A stretch of 64,000 nt of DNA from Bin87 sp965221295. GTDB lineage: Bacteria; Chloroflexota; Dehalococcoidia; Lucifugimonadales; UBA3495. The translations under genes were made by a program, and so were the position numbers. The notes under the pieces were generated by a model that saw only the letters and a program-made list of their open reading frames with translations, made no database searches and was not told where the DNA came from. Position 1 is the first letter of the stretch; each line of letters begins with the position of its first letter. Positions 39,995-48,979 of the stretch are shown piece by piece. The stretch covers positions 2,790,001-2,854,000 of the forward strand of contig OZ244879.1 in NCBI GenBank assembly GCA_965221295.1, written 5' to 3'.

Positions 39995-40852
39995 TCATCG
40001 TCCCTGGAAGCTAAATCCCAGGCGCCGGGTCAGGGTCGCCCAGAAGTAGCTGGGTTCGTTGGCCCGCAGGAAGCGGGCGCGATACGGGCTGTGGGTAATC
40101 CGAACCCAATCGCCCGGCGCGACGGGATGATTTTCGAATCCGTCCACGCTGATGATGGCTTCCTGGGTTCCTTCCAGGTGGAAATCCACGCTGCTGGTGG
40201 GGTTCAACACCAGCGGGGTCGTAAGTCCCACATGGGATGCCAGCGGGGTGAGCACCAGGTCGTCCGACGACGGATCCACGATTGGTCCGCCGGCCGCGTA
40301 GCTGTAACCAGTGCTGCCGGTCGCCGTCGCCAGTATCACGCCATCGGCCCGAAAGGTGGAAACATCGGCGCCATCGATTGCCGCGCGCACGGTGATCACC
40401 CGCGACACCCGGCTTCTGGACAGCACCACGTCGTTCAGCGCGTGGTACGGCCCCGCGGCAGCGTCCGGTTGCGCGATTCCGCCGGGCCGGCGGTAAACCG
40501 AGGCCATCAGCATACTGTGCTCTGAAACCCTCGCTTCGCCGTTGAGGTAGCGTGGCAACTGCTCCATTACGCCGCCCGTCGTCAATTCGGTCATGAAACC
40601 CAGCCGACCCATGTTGATGCCGAGGAGCGGGATGCCTCGCGGAGCCACGGCCCGGTTCACCCGTAGGATCGTGCCGTCGCCGCCGATGGTGATCACCAGG
40701 TCGGTGGCTGCGGCCCGTTCGCCGATGTCCTCGGAATCTTCCGCCCGCAGGATCCAGCTGTTGGCGCCGAGGTTCAGCTCGCCGACGATGGCGTGAGCCA
40801 AGTCCAGCGCTTCGGGAATCAGGTCATTGTACGCGATGCCAACAGTCTTCAT
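39995..40852 (-). CDS. nadK: NAD kinase
   Basis: A 285-residue enzyme that phosphorylates NAD to NADP. The conserved ATP/NAD motif is VITIGGDGTILR (about 55-66), followed by GINMGRLGFMTEL, NDVVLSR and the C-terminal GSTGYSYAAGGPIVDP loop. The gene starts 6 bases after the nuoN stop. NADP supply links naturally with the NADP-dependent isocitrate dehydrogenase in the window, but coregulation is only inferred. Confidence 0.93.
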   Translation of the reverse strand: MKTVGIAYNDLIPEALDLAHAIVGELNLGANSWILRAEDSEDIGERAAATDLVITIGGDGTILRVNRAVAPRGIPLLGINMGRLGFMTELTTGGVMEQLPRYLNGEARVSEHSMLMASVYRRPGGIAQPDAAAGPYHALNDVVLSRSRVSRVITVRAAIDGADVSTFRADGVILATATGSTGYSYAAGGPIVDPSSDDLVLTPLASHVGLTTPLVLNPTSSVDFHLEGTQEAIISVDGFENHPVAPGDWVRITHSPYRARFLRANEPSYFWATLTRRLGFSFQGR

Positions 40853-40858
40853 AGCCGG

Positions 40859-42367
40859 CTATCCGCCCACCAGCGCAGACACGGCCTGTTCCGCCGCCGC
40901 CAGCAGGGCGCCCGGAGCTACTCCCAGCCACAACAGAGCCAACGTTGCCACACCCAACGCCACGTTTACAGGCCAAGACGCCCCGATCCGCTCGGTGTGA
41001 ATGGGCGTTTGCAGGAACATCACCTTGATGACCCGCAGGTAGTAGTATGCCGAAACCACGCTGTTGATCACGCCGATGATCACCACCCAGGTCATCAGCG
41101 ATTCGCCGGTGTTGATGGCGGCGGCGAACACGGTGATCTTGGCGATGAAGATACCGGTGGGCGGCACCCCAATCAGGGCGATCAGCGCCAGCGCCAAGGT
41201 TATGGCCAGAAAAGGCGCGCGCCGCAACATGCCGGCGTAGTCGTAGATTTCGTCGCTGTTGATGCGGTTGCCGATGCACACTATGGCGAAGAACGCGGTC
41301 AGGTTTGCCGCCGTGTACGCCGCCAGGTAGAACAGCACGCTGCTCGGCCCAAAATTTACGGCTTCGGACGCCGAGGCTACGGAGGCCACCCCCACCAGGA
41401 TGTAACCCGCGTGCGCAACCGTGCTGTAACCAAACATCCGCTTGATATTGCGTTGCGCGATCGCGACCAAGTTCCCCACTGTCATGGAAAGGGCGGCCAG
41501 GCCGGCCAACAGTACCCACCAGTCTCCGCCCAGGGCGTCGAAACCGACGTAGAAGACCCGCAGCGCCAGCGCGAAGGCCGCCGCCTTGCTGGCCACGGAC
41601 AGGAAGGCGACCATTGGGGTGGGGGCGCCTTCGTACACGTCGGGCACCCACATCTGGAACGGCGCCGCCGACATCTTGAATCCGAACCCGATCAGCAGCA
41701 GCGCGACGGCAAGCAGCGCGGCCAGGCTGCCGAACGGGAACCCTCCGGCCGCGGCGCTGGCGGACAGGCCCGCGGCGATTTCGTCCAGTTGGGTACTGCC
41801 CGTAAAGCCATATAGCAGCGCCATTCCATATAGCATCAACGCGCTGCTCAAGGCTCCAACGACCAGGAACTTCATGCCGGCTTCGCTGGACCGGCCGTTG
41901 GGCAAAAACGCCGCCAGCGCCGCCAGTGGCAGCGTGGTCAGTTCAAGCGCGATGTACATGGTGATCAATTCGTTGGCGGATACCAGCAGCATCATCCCCG
42001 TGGCCGACAGCAGCATCAACCCGAAGAACTCTCCCTGCAGACGCTCCATCCTCCGCGCGTAGTCGGTGGCCGCCAACACGACCAGGCCCACCGCAGCCAG
42101 GATCAGGAAGTTGAAGAACAGGGAGAATTCATCGATGGACAGGGTCCGCAGCGCCCCAGAGCCTTGCGCCGTGAGCGGGCTACCGCCAGAACTGGTCAGG
42201 TCAACCACCTGCCACGCGCTCAGCGCCGCCGGAGCCGCTAGTCCCAAAAATGACAACCCAACCAGCATCCCGGTGCGCCGAGTCAGCAGGTCAACGACGA
42301 TGACCAACAGCGCCAGGGCCGCCAAGGCCAGCGGCGGGGAGATCAGGTAGAGGTCGTAAGCGGTCAT
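40859..42367 (-). CDS. nuoN: NADH-quinone oxidoreductase subunit N
   Basis: A 502-residue antiporter-like proton-pumping subunit of complex I. About 14 hydrophobic segments, with LEFFGLMLLSATGMMLLVSANELITMYIALELTTL-like near the start (Glu in the first half-channel) and AAFPFQMWVPDVYEGAPTPMVAFLSVASKAAAF-like later (the Lys helix). The order N, M, L at the 3' end is the usual one. nadK follows directly. Identification is firm. Confidence 0.94.
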   Translation of the reverse strand: MTAYDLYLISPPLALAALALLVIVVDLLTRRTGMLVGLSFLGLAAPAALSAWQVVDLTSSGGSPLTAQGSGALRTLSIDEFSLFFNFLILAAVGLVVLAATDYARRMERLQGEFFGLMLLSATGMMLLVSANELITMYIALELTTLPLAALAAFLPNGRSSEAGMKFLVVGALSSALMLYGMALLYGFTGSTQLDEIAAGLSASAAAGGFPFGSLAALLAVALLLIGFGFKMSAAPFQMWVPDVYEGAPTPMVAFLSVASKAAAFALALRVFYVGFDALGGDWWVLLAGLAALSMTVGNLVAIAQRNIKRMFGYSTVAHAGYILVGVASVASASEAVNFGPSSVLFYLAAYTAANLTAFFAIVCIGNRINSDEIYDYAGMLRRAPFLAITLALALIALIGVPPTGIFIAKITVFAAAINTGESLMTWVVIIGVINSVVSAYYYLRVIKVMFLQTPIHTERIGASWPVNVALGVATLALLWLGVAPGALLAAAEQAVSALVGG

Positions 42368-42386
42368 TTCCGGTATCGACTCACAA

Positions 42387-43925
42387 CTAGCGATTGGCGC
42401 CGGCGACGCCCAGATTGTACGTGTTCACAATTGGTTCCAAACCATCGCGGAAGACTTCGGTCAACCATGCCGGGTAGATGCCAACGGCGAAGATGCTGAT
42501 GACCAGCAGGGCCACAGGAACCGCATCGACGACTGAGACGTCGGTTAGGGAGTCCCAGCGCGCGGGACGTGGCCCGAACATTGTCCGCTGAATCATCCAC
42601 AGTATGTAGCCGGCGGCCAGGATGATGCCCAACACGGCCAGAATGGTCAGGAACGGGAAGGCTCGGAACCCCCCGAAGAAAACCAGCAGTTCGGATACGA
42701 ACCCGCTCATGGCGGGCAGCCCCAGCGACGCGGCGCCGGCGATCAAGAACGCGCCGGCCAGTATCGGCATACGGTTGGCCAGACCTCCCAAGTCTGGTAT
42801 GTGGCGGGTGTGCGTTTTTTCGTAGAGTATGCCCACGGCAACGAATAGCAACCCTGTTATCGTGCCGTGGGTGAACAACTGCATCGCCGCGCCCGCGAGG
42901 CCGGCGTCGGTCAACGCCACGCCGGCGACGGCCACCGACCCCAAGCCGATCAGGACGAGACCCATGTGGCTGACGCTGGAGTAAGCGATCAAGCGTTTCA
43001 AGTCAGTTTGGCGCAGGGTGACTACGGCTCCGTACAGCACGCTAATCACGCCCAAGACCACGATGGGCAGCGCGTAGGTCTGCAACTGTTCGGGGAACAT
43101 GCCGGCGTTCACGCGCAACAGGCCGTAGCCGCCCATCTTCAGCATCACGCCGGCGAGCATCACGCTGCCCGCCGTGGGCGCGTCGGTGTGGGCGTCGGGC
43201 AACCAGGTGTGCACTGGCCACGTCGGCAGTTTCACGGCGAAGGCGATGAAGAACAGCCAGAACAGGATCCCCAAAGGCAACGCGGCCCGCGACGCGTCCA
43301 ATGCCCCGCCGGGTTCAAGCAGTCGGGTCATGTCGAAGCTGCCCACGCCTGAACTTACGAAAACGGCGACGATGGCCACCAGCATGAACGCGGACCCGAG
43401 GATGGTGAAGATGAGGAACTTCATGGCGGAGTATTCCCGCCGCCCGGTTCCCCAGGTGGAGATCAGCAGGTACATGGGGATTAGTTCGATTTCCCAGAAC
43501 AGGAAGAACAGCAAGAAGTCCAAGGAGGTGAAAACCCCCATCACCGCGGTTTGCAACACGAACAGCCAGATGAAATATTCCTTGACTCGGTTGCCAATAT
43601 GGAACGAAACGAACACCGCGCACAGTCCCAACAGGCCGGTCAACATGACCAGCGGGGCGCTGATGCCATCCACTCCGAGCAGGTAACTTGCCTGCACGGT
43701 TCCGGTATCGATCCAGTCGAACCGGTCGATCAGCTGGAACCGCTCGCCGCCCGGCCGGAACAGCGCGAAGACGGTTACCGAAAGAATCAAGTCGACCAAG
43801 GCCACCGCGGCCGCGTACCACCGGATTCCCCGGTCGTTGCGTATGATCCCCAATGCCAGCAGCAATGCCGCCACTGCCGGCAAGAAGACCGTTGCGGTCA
43901 ACAATCCGTTGAATCCAGTTGGCAT
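42387..43925 (-). CDS. nuoM: NADH-quinone oxidoreductase subunit M
   Basis: A 512-residue antiporter-like membrane subunit. The recognisable blocks are LLFFLFWEIELIPMYLLI, with the Glu of the proton channel, KLPTWPVHTWLPDAHTDAPTAGSVMLAGVMLKMG, and LKRLIAYSSVSHMGLVLIG. The gene lies 19 bases after nuoN in gene order on the minus strand (nuoL-M-N transcription). Confidence 0.95.
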   Translation of the reverse strand: MPTGFNGLLTATVFLPAVAALLLALGIIRNDRGIRWYAAAVALVDLILSVTVFALFRPGGERFQLIDRFDWIDTGTVQASYLLGVDGISAPLVMLTGLLGLCAVFVSFHIGNRVKEYFIWLFVLQTAVMGVFTSLDFLLFFLFWEIELIPMYLLISTWGTGRREYSAMKFLIFTILGSAFMLVAIVAVFVSSGVGSFDMTRLLEPGGALDASRAALPLGILFWLFFIAFAVKLPTWPVHTWLPDAHTDAPTAGSVMLAGVMLKMGGYGLLRVNAGMFPEQLQTYALPIVVLGVISVLYGAVVTLRQTDLKRLIAYSSVSHMGLVLIGLGSVAVAGVALTDAGLAGAAMQLFTHGTITGLLFVAVGILYEKTHTRHIPDLGGLANRMPILAGAFLIAGAASLGLPAMSGFVSELLVFFGGFRAFPFLTILAVLGIILAAGYILWMIQRTMFGPRPARWDSLTDVSVVDAVPVALLVISIFAVGIYPAWLTEVFRDGLEPIVNTYNLGVAGANR

Positions 43926-43931
43926 CGTTGC

Positions 43932-45971
43932 TTATCCCAGTACCAGGTATAGCGCGATGATGACCAGGCCACCTGCGGCCGCCACCAGTGGGTAGGTCTG
44001 CGCCTGGCCGTTCTGCGCCAGCGCAATCACGCTGCCGACGTTGCGCGAAATCCAAGCCACCAACCCAACGACTCCGTCCACAATATTGCGATCCACCCAA
44101 TCGGTGATCGCGGCGACGATGCGATAGAACACGCGCCCTACGATCAGTCCTTCGTAGAGGTGGTCCAAGTAATACCGTTGTTCAAGTATGGTGTGGACAA
44201 TGCCTGCCCTGGTCAGGGGGTCAGTCGCGGTGAATCGGCGCGGCCAAGCGTAAGTGAGGGCCGCCAGCCCGATTCCGACGAAGGCCACCACGTTGGAGAT
44301 CACAGCCATGGTCACGCTGAACGGAGGCGGGTAATGCCCGTTGGGCAGTCCCGAGGCGTAATATTCGGTGAGCCAGTGGGACGGGATCAGACCCAGGATG
44401 CTGTGCACCCCAATTGGATTCGAGAGCCATCCCGCGATAACCGCGCAGACCCCCAGCAGGCCCATGGGAACAACCATGACCCATGGGGATTCACCCAGAT
44501 GCACGTGGTGAGAAGCGCCGACCGGCGCAGGTTGCCCCGCTTCCTCGCAGTCGGCAAGTTCCTTCTCGCCACCGCCGCGAAACTCCCCGTGGAAGGTCAG
44601 GTGCACCATACGGAAGGAGTAGAACGCCGTCAGCAGGACGCCAGCCAGCAGCAGTCCAAACACCAGGAGACTCACCGAACTTTCCACTGCGCCAGTCCCG
44701 AGCCACGCCTCCAACAGGATCTCATCCTTGCTCCAAAAGCCGGCCAGCGGGAATATGCCCACCAAACTCAATGCTCCGATCACGGTCAAGACGTAGGTGA
44801 GCGGCATGGTCTTGCGCAGGCCGCCCATGTACATCATGTTGAAGGTGCCGGCGGCGTGGTTGACGCTGCCTGCCCCCAAGAACAGGAGGGCCTTGAAGAA
44901 AGCGTGGGTGAACAGATGGAACAAAGCGGCGTTGTAGGCTCCGATGCCCAGGGCGGCCATCATGTACCCCAGCTGGCTGACCGTGGAATAGGCCATCACC
45001 CGCTTGATGTCGTTGGCCGCCAGGCCCATGGTGGCCGCGAATACGGCGGTGAAGGCTCCAATCAGGGCCACCACCATCATCGCGCCATCGGATTCCGAGA
45101 ACACTGGGAAGAAGCGACCCACCAGGAATACACCAGCGGCCACCATCGTAGCGGCGTGAATCAACGCGCTGACGGGCGTGGGGCCTTCCATGGCGTCGGG
45201 CAGCCAAGTATGCAGCGGAAATTGTCCGCTCTTGCCCACCGCTCCAGCGAAGAGGCCCAGACACAGCCACAACAGCGCTCCTCCCGCGACGATTCCCGCG
45301 CCGCCGGCGGCCACCGGGGTCGCAGCTTGCCAGATGTCGGGGATGTGCAGCGCGTTCAGACCTTGCGCGGCGAACTGATCGGCCTGAAAGAACAGGAAAA
45401 TGATCGCCAGAAGGAAACCCACATCGCCGATACGCGTGATGATGAAGGCCTTCTTGGCCGCGGCCGCCGCCGAAGGTCGGTCGTGCCAGAATCCAATCAA
45501 AAGATACGACGACAACCCCACCAATTCCCAGAAAACGTACATCTGGACGATGTTGGACGCGAGCACCAGCCCAATCATCGAGGCGCTGAACAACGACATG
45601 TACGCGAAGTATCGGGCAAAACTTTCGTCGCCATCCATATAGCCCATCGAGTAGATCTGAACCATGAGGCTGACGCCCGTTACCACCACCAGCATCACGT
45701 TCGTCAGTGGGTCCAGCAGCAACCCCATCTGCACTGACGCGCCAGGCGCGAGGTTTAGCCACAAATGGGGCGCGAATTCGTACACATTCTGGTGAGCCGA
45801 AGATTGCAACAGCCAGATGGAGAGCGCGAACCCCAAGCCCAGGGCCAAGATGGTAACGTAGCCCGCCGCCTTGGCCACGCTGGGGCCCAACGGCCTAATC
45901 ACCACGCCGCTCAACAGGAACGACGCCACGGGCAGCAGGAAAATGGCCCAAACCAGGGCTTCGCTCAGCAT
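43932..45971 (-). CDS. nuoL: NADH-quinone oxidoreductase subunit L
   Basis: A 679-residue subunit, the longest of the antiporter-like group. It has the Nuo-L core MYVFWELVGLSSYLLIGFW, KSGQFPLHTWLPDAMEGPTPVSALIHAATMV and DIKRVMAYSTVSQLGYM, then a long C-terminal region with the lateral helix expected of NuoL (about residues 540-679). 16 or so membrane segments are visible. It precedes nuoM by 6 bases. Confidence 0.95.
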   Translation of the reverse strand: MLSEALVWAIFLLPVASFLLSGVVIRPLGPSVAKAAGYVTILALGLGFALSIWLLQSSAHQNVYEFAPHLWLNLAPGASVQMGLLLDPLTNVMLVVVTGVSLMVQIYSMGYMDGDESFARYFAYMSLFSASMIGLVLASNIVQMYVFWELVGLSSYLLIGFWHDRPSAAAAAKKAFIITRIGDVGFLLAIIFLFFQADQFAAQGLNALHIPDIWQAATPVAAGGAGIVAGGALLWLCLGLFAGAVGKSGQFPLHTWLPDAMEGPTPVSALIHAATMVAAGVFLVGRFFPVFSESDGAMMVVALIGAFTAVFAATMGLAANDIKRVMAYSTVSQLGYMMAALGIGAYNAALFHLFTHAFFKALLFLGAGSVNHAAGTFNMMYMGGLRKTMPLTYVLTVIGALSLVGIFPLAGFWSKDEILLEAWLGTGAVESSVSLLVFGLLLAGVLLTAFYSFRMVHLTFHGEFRGGGEKELADCEEAGQPAPVGASHHVHLGESPWVMVVPMGLLGVCAVIAGWLSNPIGVHSILGLIPSHWLTEYYASGLPNGHYPPPFSVTMAVISNVVAFVGIGLAALTYAWPRRFTATDPLTRAGIVHTILEQRYYLDHLYEGLIVGRVFYRIVAAITDWVDRNIVDGVVGLVAWISRNVGSVIALAQNGQAQTYPLVAAAGGLVIIALYLVLG

Positions 45972-45984
45972 TTCGCGTCCGACC

Positions 45985-46179
45985 TCATAGTTTCCGCACG
46001 ATCTCTTCGGCTACATGCTCGCGACCCTTGGGCACGTAGATGCGGAACGCGGCGCGTTCGCTCCAGTCCCGGATGTCGCCTTCCGGCAGAATCCGGCTGG
46101 GCAGGCCCTCCGCCTCCAGGACTTCCTTCCATATTTCGGCCGCCATTAGGTTCGGCGCGCGTTTGAATTCAACCCACAT
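45985..46179 (-). CDS. DUF2007-like small protein within the nuo operon
   Basis: A 64-residue protein inserted between nuoK and nuoL. FKRAPNLMAAEIWKEVLEAEGLPSRI and FRIYVPKGREHVAEEIV resemble the DUF2007 ('putative signal-transducing protein') fold, a beta-alpha-beta domain often seen as a single small protein. No membrane segment is present, so it is cytoplasmic or peripheral. Its position inside the operon, with 16 bases to nuoK and 13 to nuoL, makes a complex I assembly or regulatory role possible but unproven. Confidence 0.6.
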   Translation of the reverse strand: MWVEFKRAPNLMAAEIWKEVLEAEGLPSRILPEGDIRDWSERAAFRIYVPKGREHVAEEIVRKL

Positions 46180-46195
46180 AGCGATTTCGCAAGCA

Positions 46196-46525
46196 TTATC
46201 GTCGCATCGTGGCGGCGTCGGTCAGATCAACGCTTTCGGTAGTACGGTGCATGGCGAATACTATGCCCAGTCCCAGCGCGATCTCGGCGGCGGCCACGGT
46301 GATGATGAAAACGGCGAACACCTGCCCGGTCAGCGCCGCCGACAGTGTTTCCTGGACAGCGAACGGCGCCAGCCACCGGCCCATTGCAACCAGGGTCAGA
46401 TTGACCCCGTTGAACATCAACTCAATGGACATGAGAACGGCGATGAAATTACGGCGCGCCAATGCCCCGTACAAACCCACGCAGAATAGCACGGCGGCGA
46501 CGACCAGCATCGATTCCAGCGACAC
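46196..46525 (-). CDS. nuoK: NADH-quinone oxidoreductase subunit K
   Basis: A 109-residue, three-helix membrane subunit. The hallmark segments are GLYGALARRNFIAVLMSIELMFNGVNLTLVA, with the conserved Glu, and AVFIITVAAAEIALGLGIVFA, with the second Glu. Usual length is 95-110. It is followed by the DUF2007-like gene. Confidence 0.94.
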   Translation of the reverse strand: MSLESMLVVAAVLFCVGLYGALARRNFIAVLMSIELMFNGVNLTLVAMGRWLAPFAVQETLSAALTGQVFAVFIITVAAAEIALGLGIVFAMHRTTESVDLTDAATMRR

Positions 46526-46530
46526 CAGCG

Positions 46531-47115
46531 CTACCTCCCTCGTCCGCGGGCCAGGGCCAGGCCGCCAATCGCCGCGGCCAGCAGCAGCAGCGAAACCGCC
46601 TCGAAGGGCAGCACATAGTCTCCAACCAGCAGGTCCGCCAGCCCGCCGCCTGCTACATCCTCAACCTCCTGGGCGGACAATCCCGCTTCCACCAGTTTGG
46701 ATGCGTCGGGTATGCCCACCGCCTGGGTCTGGGCGATTTGCGATTTGCTCTCCAGTCCGGCGCCAGCTAGGGTCGTCCAGTCGGTGGTGACCGCGGTGAA
46801 GATCATGGCCGCTAACAGCAGGCCAGATACCAGCGCCGCCGGTATCTGCAACCGGTTGGGCGCGTTGCCCTGCCGCACGTCTCGAGTGAGCATGATGCCG
46901 AAGATGAACAACACGGCGATGGCGCCCACGTAAATCAAGATCTGCACCACGGCCAGAAATTCGGCGTTCATCATCACGTAGAAGCCGCCCACGGCGACGA
47001 ATACCACGGCGAGCAGCAGGGCCGCCCGGAACAGGTCCCGCACCATCACCACACCAACGGCGCCGGCAATCGCCGCCACCGCCAGGGCCCAGAAGACGAC
47101 CTGCTCAAACAACAT
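46531..47115 (-). CDS. nuoJ: NADH-quinone oxidoreductase subunit J
   Basis: A 194-residue membrane subunit with four or five helices, including VVFVAVGGFYVMMNAEFLAVVQILIYVGAIAVLFIFGIML, the conserved pi-bulge helix region. A 40-residue loop between helices 4 and 5 is longer than average. The last helix ends in a basic tail ARGRGR. The nuoI stop codon lies directly upstream. Confidence 0.93.
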   Translation of the reverse strand: MLFEQVVFWALAVAAIAGAVGVVMVRDLFRAALLLAVVFVAVGGFYVMMNAEFLAVVQILIYVGAIAVLFIFGIMLTRDVRQGNAPNRLQIPAALVSGLLLAAMIFTAVTTDWTTLAGAGLESKSQIAQTQAVGIPDASKLVEAGLSAQEVEDVAGGGLADLLVGDYVLPFEAVSLLLLAAAIGGLALARGRGR

Positions 47116-47715
47116 TTAGCTGCCTTCCTCGGCGTTTTGATTGCTGGCGTTTTGATCGCTGGCGCCGCTCACCAAGCGCATACCAGCCTTCTCCCGTTGG
47201 TGCCACCGCCAATTTTCGCGGCCCACTTCCCGCCAACCCAACGGCCTGCTGACTCCCGGCTTGTAATCCATACCTTCCAGTTGGGGACGGAACCAGGCGC
47301 TCGGATGCTTTTCGGCCTGCCGTAGCCGGTCGATGGTAATGACCAAGTCCGTGCGTTGGTACTGACCCTCTTCAAACCCGCTGCCCATGAACAACGCGTC
47401 ATAGGGGCACGCCTCCACGCACAACCCGCAGAACATGCACCGCTGCAGCTCGATGTCGAAGGTCTCCAGGCGATATTTGTCGCCCTGCAGTGGCGCGGTT
47501 TCACTGGGAGCGGTGACGATCTTGATGATCCCCAACGGGCAATACTTGGCGCAGGACGCGCATCCAGTGCAACGTTCCTCGTACCAAGTGAACTCCTCGC
47601 CGCGGAACCTGGGATGCTGCTTCACCCGCTGTTCCGGGTACGAGGTTGTGAAAGGCTTACGCGCCAAGTTGGTCAGCGTAACCATAAGCCCCTTGGCCAT
47701 TTCGAGCCCGTACAT
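47116..47715 (-). CDS. nuoI: NADH-quinone oxidoreductase subunit I
   Basis: A 199-residue peripheral-arm subunit with two [4Fe-4S] clusters (N6a and N6b). Both motifs are present: CTGCASCAKYCPLGIIKI and CMFCGLCVEACPYDALFMG. The N-terminus binds NuoH. The C-terminal 70 residues after DLVITIDRLRQAEKHPSAWF are an extension with little similarity to known NuoI. It lies 16 bases after nuoH. Confidence 0.94.
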   Translation of the reverse strand: MYGLEMAKGLMVTLTNLARKPFTTSYPEQRVKQHPRFRGEEFTWYEERCTGCASCAKYCPLGIIKIVTAPSETAPLQGDKYRLETFDIELQRCMFCGLCVEACPYDALFMGSGFEEGQYQRTDLVITIDRLRQAEKHPSAWFRPQLEGMDYKPGVSRPLGWREVGRENWRWHQREKAGMRLVSGASDQNASNQNAEEGS

Positions 47716-47731
47716 TGGTCTTCTCCCAGCG

Positions 47732-48979
47732 CTAGCCTACTTCAATTGTGGAAACGCCGCTGACCATGGGCGACGGCGCCACCGTGGTCCTGGAACTCGT
47801 CCGCACCTTCTGCCGGATTATCCGACCAAACAATGCTATGGAAACCACCGCAATCGGGATGTTGATTGCCGTCATGATCCACAGATCCGCCGCGGTCAGC
47901 GTTCCGTTGGCGTCCCGCAGGAAGTACACCTCCAGCGTGACCACCGCCAGGTTGATGAAACCCAATGGCATCAGGAACTTCCAGCACACCGCCATGATCT
48001 GGTCCAAGCGGAGCCGGGGGAAGGTGGAGCGAATCCACACGAAGAGGAAGATGCCCAAGAATGTTTTGATCAAGAACCACAACCAGCCCAGCCAGTCCGC
48101 CACGGGGCCGGCCCAACCGGCCAAGAACAGGGTGGCGATCAAACCCGCCACGAATAGGGCACCACCGAATTCGGCGGCTTGGATCAATGCGAACTTTATG
48201 CCGCTGTACTCGGTGTGATAGCCGGCGATAATCTCGGACTCGGCTTCGGCCACGTCGAACGGGGTCCGATTCAACTCGGCCGACATGCCGGCTACGAACA
48301 CGAAGAACGCCAGCGGTTGCACCAGGAAGAACGGCACAACCTGCGCCGCCACGATGTCCCCCAGCGACATGGAACCCGCAACCAGCACGACTCCCAACAG
48401 GGACAAGACGACGGGAACCTCGTAACTGATCAACACGGCCACGGCCCGACCCGCGCCGAACAGGGCGTAGCGGTTGTTGGAAGCCCAACCAGCGGTGAAA
48501 ATCGCGATGGACGTGAGGGAACTGACCGCCAATATGAACAGTACGCCAACGTTGAGGTCCACCAGGGCGACGTCCTTGGCGAAGGGTATCACCGCCGTCG
48601 CCAACAGCAGAGACGCCACCATGATGACCGGAACGGCGGTGAAGGCTAGCCGGTCGGCTCCGTAGGGAATGATGTCCTCTTTGGTGATGAGTTTGGCCAG
48701 ATCCGCAATTGGTTGCAGGGAACCAAATGGCCCCCAACGGTTCGGCCCCACGCGATTCTGGAACCGACCCAGCAACCGGCGTTCTCCCCAGCTCACCACC
48801 GCAGCGCCCAGCAGGATGGCATTGATCAGGATCAGCATGATCGCGGCGCCGGCGACCACGAAAGCCAACCAGCACGGCATGACGTGCGCCGCCAAGCCGT
48901 AGATCCAATAGAACAACGGGTTGCCGCCGAATACCCCTTCGGGGTTCAGCATGTTCTCGGGTGTCAGGACACAACGCAT
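47732..48979 (-). CDS. nuoH: NADH-quinone oxidoreductase subunit H
   Basis: A 415-residue membrane subunit that forms the quinone entry tunnel. Conserved blocks are ERRLLGRFQNRVGPNRWGPFGSLQPIADLAKLITKED (as separate recognisable pieces), ELNRTPFDVAEAESEIIAGYHTEYSGIKF (Glu cluster) and RSTFPRLRLDQIMAVCWKFLMPLGF. It is longer than usual because of N- and C-terminal tails. Its ATG overlaps the nuoD stop by one base. Confidence 0.94.
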   Translation of the reverse strand: MRCVLTPENMLNPEGVFGGNPLFYWIYGLAAHVMPCWLAFVVAGAAIMLILINAILLGAAVVSWGERRLLGRFQNRVGPNRWGPFGSLQPIADLAKLITKEDIIPYGADRLAFTAVPVIMVASLLLATAVIPFAKDVALVDLNVGVLFILAVSSLTSIAIFTAGWASNNRYALFGAGRAVAVLISYEVPVVLSLLGVVLVAGSMSLGDIVAAQVVPFFLVQPLAFFVFVAGMSAELNRTPFDVAEAESEIIAGYHTEYSGIKFALIQAAEFGGALFVAGLIATLFLAGWAGPVADWLGWLWFLIKTFLGIFLFVWIRSTFPRLRLDQIMAVCWKFLMPLGFINLAVVTLEVYFLRDANGTLTAADLWIMTAINIPIAVVSIALFGRIIRQKVRTSSRTTVAPSPMVSGVSTIEVG

